A stretch of 64,000 nucleotides of DNA, taken from the NCBI GenBank assembly GCA_037043455.1, contig JAWPHD010011415.1, positions 1 to 64,000 of the forward strand. The letters are read 5' to 3'. Below the pieces are notes generated by a model. It was not told the origin of the DNA. It was given only the letters and a program-made list of their open reading frames with translations, and made no database searches. Of this stretch, positions 59,641-64,000 are shown one piece after another. The stretch comes from Cyrtodaria siliqua. Lineage: Eukaryota; Mollusca; Bivalvia; Adapedonta; Hiatellidae. The number at the start of each line of letters is the position of its first letter. Position 1 is the first letter of the stretch. Both the position numbers and the translations under genes were made by a program.

Positions 59641-61980
59641 GATCGTTGCTGATTTGTTTCTTTTGGAAAACGTATTTAAGCTAGCTGAGAGATTATTCAT
59701 TATTCTACAAAGTGACTTCTGTTTTAACTTTAATAAACGAAATAAATAAGATGGATAAATATTCATGGGTAAATTATTATTCGGCGGATAAATTGGATTT
59801 ACGGTATGTTTCGAATCCAGAGTATGTAGATCTATGATTCACACTATGCGTATTTTGAAATAAACATCTGTCAAAACCACATCTCTACCTAACCTCTGTG
59901 CTCATACTCTCCAAAGAAATAATCCTGAAAATCCAGTAAAATACTTACTATTCATGACAACAGATGTAATACTTTTACATCAGGTTAGATTTAACAGTGA
60001 AATAAAAACTAATCTTGGGAAAAACACATGCAAACTAGAAACTTTCGATTTTTTCAAGGAACTACTTTAGCATCCTACGAGCCGGAAGTACTTCCTGACT
60101 GGTGTGACACCTAAATGAGTCTTGACATTTGTCAAAAATATTTATCGAATACTGAATAGTCATCTAACTGACTAATAAGGTTGACCAAATGGAATATCAG
60201 ATGCTTTTGAAAGGAGACCTATTATCTTTTCGGTTCAATTCCTGCATGCAAAGAACCATTCGGCTAATAGAAATCAAGGATTTTAAGATCCATTATACAA
60301 AACTAGAAAAAAAGGCAATTAAGCGTTTGGTATATTTCCGTCAAGAAAAGTTTTCAAACATTGCCTCCTATATACCAAACTAAATATACACATAATGTGT
60401 GGTGCAAATATCAAAATCACTCCTGCATGCAATGTCTTATTTTTTTCATGAAGAAACAGACATTCTGTTAAATTCAAACAATTTTGAGGCACACAATAGA
60501 CCATAAGGCTGCTTTGGAGCACATTTACATGCACACTGTCCAATAAAATATATAGTTTGGCAATAAAATGCCAGAAAAAACCCAGACAAAATTGACGTAA
60601 TGACTCAAAAACTAAGCCTACGCCATAAGCCTGTAGCAGTTTTAAAGCCAACTAATACATTCAAGCCTAGGGAAACATCAAGACAAACTGAATCACACAC
60701 CAAACTAGTATATATTTCAGTGGATTATAATGTTATCTCTAACAAAAACAGAAACAAATTAATGTATTAAATTACAATTGTATTCCATTGCATAATGATT
60801 CCATCTGAATTAATGAAGGAAAAATGGATGGGATTTGCACAATGTTTAGCGAAAAATTAAAATAAATGTTGAATTCCACAAATGTATGTATAGTTCAGTT
60901 TCAGATGGTAAAAGCCATCATCGTTTACACAATTTACAGGTTACTCAGGTTTTCGATACAAAGTAAGACTCCTCCTACAGTCGCGTCATGCCGAAATGTC
61001 TGTACCGATACATTTTCATATTTTAGCCTCATACGGTACCTTAAAATAATAATATAGCCATTTGTTGTAGGACATATGACAGATCTATTACCTATTGCCA
61101 TTAATTCACTTATAGACACCCGAAAGACAATTCTTTACCCCCAAAATTTCACCCTAAAACACATACATTATAATTGAAAAATTTCACCCTAAAACGCGCA
61201 CATTGTAATTGCAAAAGAACTTGTTCTGCTGTAAAAATTCAAAAAATTAACATCAGCTTTTTTCTCTCACTCAGATGCAAGCTTTCACAGGAAAAATCAA
61301 CTGGATTTGGCAATTAATAAGAAAAATGCAATTTGTCCTTCTAGGTGTCAGACCGGTGAAAATCATCAGCCCATTGAACACAATGCAATTTAAGCTATGT
61401 TTGGAGATCAGTCTCAAGTTCCACAACATTCGTTCGCTTAAATACACTTTTATTCTGTGAAATAAACACATTTGGCTATCAAACGGTCCCATATCTGGAA
61501 TAACACACCGATTCAGTTGTGTTGGTGCGCCTTAAAACCCCAATACAATTCACTTCAACATTTCGCGTCATTCATTCACACTACGCGTATTTTGAAATAA
61601 ACATCTTTCAAAACCACATCTCTACCTAACCTCTGTGCTCATACTCTCCAAAGAAATAATCCTGACAAACAGAGAAAAATACTTACGTTATATGACATAT
61701 GCGCATTAATTTGTGCAGGATCAAATCCCTTCAAAAACAGCGTATTACTAAAACTTAAGCTAAAATCACTTACATATTTATCAATAAGTTGTCATATACG
61801 GATCGTTTGCCCATTTACAGCCTTGCGAATGGTACTACTTTGATCGCGCTGTAATCTGGTGCTCTTTGGTTTCTAGTAGAGATTCTTGTGTGCCAGAATT
61901 CCCACTAATTCCAGTGGGAATTCGTCCAAAAATGACGTTAAACACCATTCAAACAAACAAACAACCTTCACATCTTACAA

Positions 61981-62622
61981 TGTCAACATACGACTCATCA
62001 TGCATTGTCGACATACGGCACATCATACATTGTCGACATACGGCACATCATACATTGTCGACATACGGCACATCATACATTGTCGATATACGGCACATCA
62101 TGCATGGTCGACATACGGCACATCATACATTGTCGACATACGGCACATCATACATTGTCGACATACGGCACATCATGCATGGTCGACATACGGCACATCA
62201 TACATTGTCAACGTACGGCACATCATGCATTGTCGACATACGGCACATCATACATTGACGACGTACGGCACATAGTACTTTGTCGACATACGGCACATCA
62301 TACATTGTCGACATACGGCACATCATGCTTTGTCGACATACGGCACATCATACATTGTCGATATACGGCACATCATGCATCGTCGACATACGGCACATCA
62401 TACATCGTCGACAAACGGCATATCATACATTGTCGACATACGGCACATCATGCATCGTCGACAAACGGCACATCATACATTGTCGACATACGGCACATCA
62501 TACATTGTCGAAATAAGGCACATCATGCATTGTCGACATACGGCACATCATGTATGGTCGACATACGGCACATCATATATTGTCGACATACGGCACATCA
62601 TACATTGTCGACATTGTACATC
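61981..62622 (+). repeat. 25-bp satellite array, copy B
   Basis: About 25 units of CACATCATACATTG + TCGACATACGG. This copy favours CATACATT and GACATA, whereas the array at 16866 favours CATGCATT and GACGTA, so each array has homogenised locally. Open frames of up to 206 codons are artefacts. Confidence 0.95.
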
Positions 62623-62856
62623 TGAACGAACTGTATTGTTTGAATGGAACAATCCCACCAAACATTATTAAAAACAAAAAAGACTTTGAATTGTCTCCCT
62701 GCTTTGGTGGGAACATTCCCACGAAATATAGATAAGATAAGATACAATTTATTTAACGTCGGCAAGGCAGTATGACAAGTTATATAGTTATATAAGCTCG
62801 CACGAGAATTGACACTCCAAATATAGGTAAATGTAGTTAAATAGGTATGTTGAATG

Positions 62857-63148
62857 TTAAAGGGGACAAATGGCAATCTTGACGTTTTTATCAAACATTA
62901 AAATTAGCGTCTCAATTTATTAATCCAGTATCATTTTGACTTTAAACCGGCTTGCATAATTATAATCTACCACAGGTTTAAATATAGTATTTGTGCATTC
63001 TAATCAACAGTTAATAATATGCAAAAATAATTAGCTTTAAACTATTCTTATAATTAATATTAATGATTGTACAAATTCAAGTAATGTGGAAAACTAACGG
63101 GACGCCGTGAGTTTTTCAACAAAATCAAGATTGCGTGTGTCCCTTTAA
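62857..63148. mobile_element. TTAA-flanked MITE (second copy)
   Basis: Starts TTAAAGGGGACAAATGGCAA and ends GTGTGTCCCTTTAA. The interior follows 7462-7742 throughout. Confidence 0.75.
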
Positions 63149-63334
63149 CACGTCTACCTACTAGCCATATGTACGGACATGTTATATATTCACCTTAATT
63201 TTATTTGGCGTGAATATCAACACAACTTGTATTTGAAAATTCAAACGAATTCTACATCTACCATTGGCATTTACCCGGCAATGTTATAGAAAAAGTATTG
63301 TCTTGTTGTTGTACGACTCATCATCACACTATTT

Positions 63335-63550
63335 AGTGTATTTCGAGCCACCACAGGCAGAAGGGAATGATAAATAGGAATCCAGCAGCAATTCCCTACT
63401 ATATCCCTATGGTTCTTTAGTGAGCTCGGATTATAGAATTTGATTCAGGGGATCACACAGGTTACCACCTCATCGACGGACGACGCTAAGGCAAGTACCT
63501 TGCCTAAAACCACCGAAGTAATACAAGGGCGCAATAAGGTAGGCTGATAT
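63335..63550 (-). mobile_element. Degraded V-SINE-like fragment
   Basis: Shares, on the - strand, TAAAGAACCATAGGG and GTCCGTCGATGAGGTGG order words with the SINE at 55543-55858. The head is poorly preserved. Confidence 0.55.
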
Positions 63551-63582
63551 TTATTGGGCGCCGTTTTACTATTTATTCAGTA

Positions 63583-63862
63583 TTTCGTGATATCAAGAAT
63601 TCATTTCTTCATTCTTGATATCAAAAAATCGAATTATTGATATCACAAAATCGATTTATTGATATCAGAAAATCAACTAAGATCTTGATATAAAAAATGC
63701 ATTTCTTGATATCAAGAATTAGATTTTTGTATCAAGAAATTATTTTCTGATATCACAAAATGTATTTCTTGATATCAAAAAATCGAATTTCTGATATCAA
63801 GAAATGCAACTTTTATATTATCAGAAAATCATTCTATTTCTTGATATCAAGAAATATCAAGA
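63583..63862. repeat. GATATC-rich palindromic array
   Basis: More than ten occurrences of TTGATATCA within about 280 bp, spaced irregularly by about 15-30 bases and often as TTCTTGATATCAAGAA, a perfect palindrome. Spacers favour AAATCGAATT and ATTTC. Confidence 0.88.
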
Positions 63863-64000
63863 ATTTAAATTAAAATGATAGAATTTGAATTAATTATCGC
63901 TCCCTCATTTCGCTATGCAATAGAGCGGACAACAATTTGAAATTCTTTTCATTTCCTGATATCAACATAATAACACGCAATCACTTTTACCATTTGACGA

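Larger units (their letters stand above)
56291..62622 (+). repeat. Segmental duplication block 2, copy B
   Basis: The direct duplicate of 11781-17467, ending in the same 25-bp satellite. Copy-specific changes: the SINE at 57555-57766, extra sequence near 58310-58510, a hairpin at 58947-59051 and a longer (TA)n at 59605. No gene is supported; similar short open frames (12361 and 56965 regions) are non-coding by their frame breaks. Confidence 0.88.

Noticed and set aside
62005..62625. 206-codon open frame in the second satellite
   Set aside because: The same artefact as above.

Overview
This is animal nuclear DNA: AT-rich, intron-bearing and packed with dispersed and tandem repeats. It is most likely from a mollusc, probably a bivalve. 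That placement is inferred from the divergent actin duplicates, the V-SINE/MetaSINE-like retroposons, the many TIR elements and the repeat families ending in GGACGGACG-type sequence; no species-diagnostic gene is present. Almost no sequence codes for host protein. The only confident host genes are two divergent conventional-actin paralogues on the + strand.

Layout. (1) 1-3256 holds the 3' part of an intron and the last exon of actin copy A (2192-3187); its first exon lies outside the window. (2) 3257-11780 is intergenic: diverged tandem repeats, short TIR/foldback elements, a SINE and a 131-bp perfect direct repeat. (3) 11781-17467 is copy A of a second duplicated block and ends in a 25-bp satellite. 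(4) 18939-21400 is a DNA element with 441-bp terminal inverted repeats and a TTA target duplication. It carries the 5' part of a zinc-finger ORF. (5) 21400-35118 is mainly tandem and dispersed repeats. (6) 35119-45248 is a Tc1/mariner element whose transposase ORF was split by an 8.7-kb element (35830-44529). That insert encodes, on the - strand, a decayed ORF of about 1,395 codons with a C2H2 finger, a YqaJ/lambda-exonuclease-like domain and a C-terminal region that looks transposase-like. (7) 45477-54791 is actin copy B: exon 1, an 8.2-kb intron filled with minisatellites and hairpins, and exon 2. A perfect CArG box lies upstream of exon 1. (8) 54870-62622 is copy B of the block seen in (3), again ending in the 25-bp satellite. 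(9) 62623-64000 is a TTAA element, a SINE fragment and a GATATC-rich palindromic array.

How the parts relate. Blocks 1-3256 and 11781-17467 recur in the same order and orientation at 52024-54868 and 56291-62622, so the window records a tandem segmental duplication with a period of about 44-52 kb that copied the actin gene. Later insertions distinguish the copies, for example a SINE with a 9-bp target duplication present only in copy B. The best candidates for something new are the YqaJ-nuclease-bearing element and its relative with the long TIRs. They share the same conserved N-terminal protein region but have unrelated ends.
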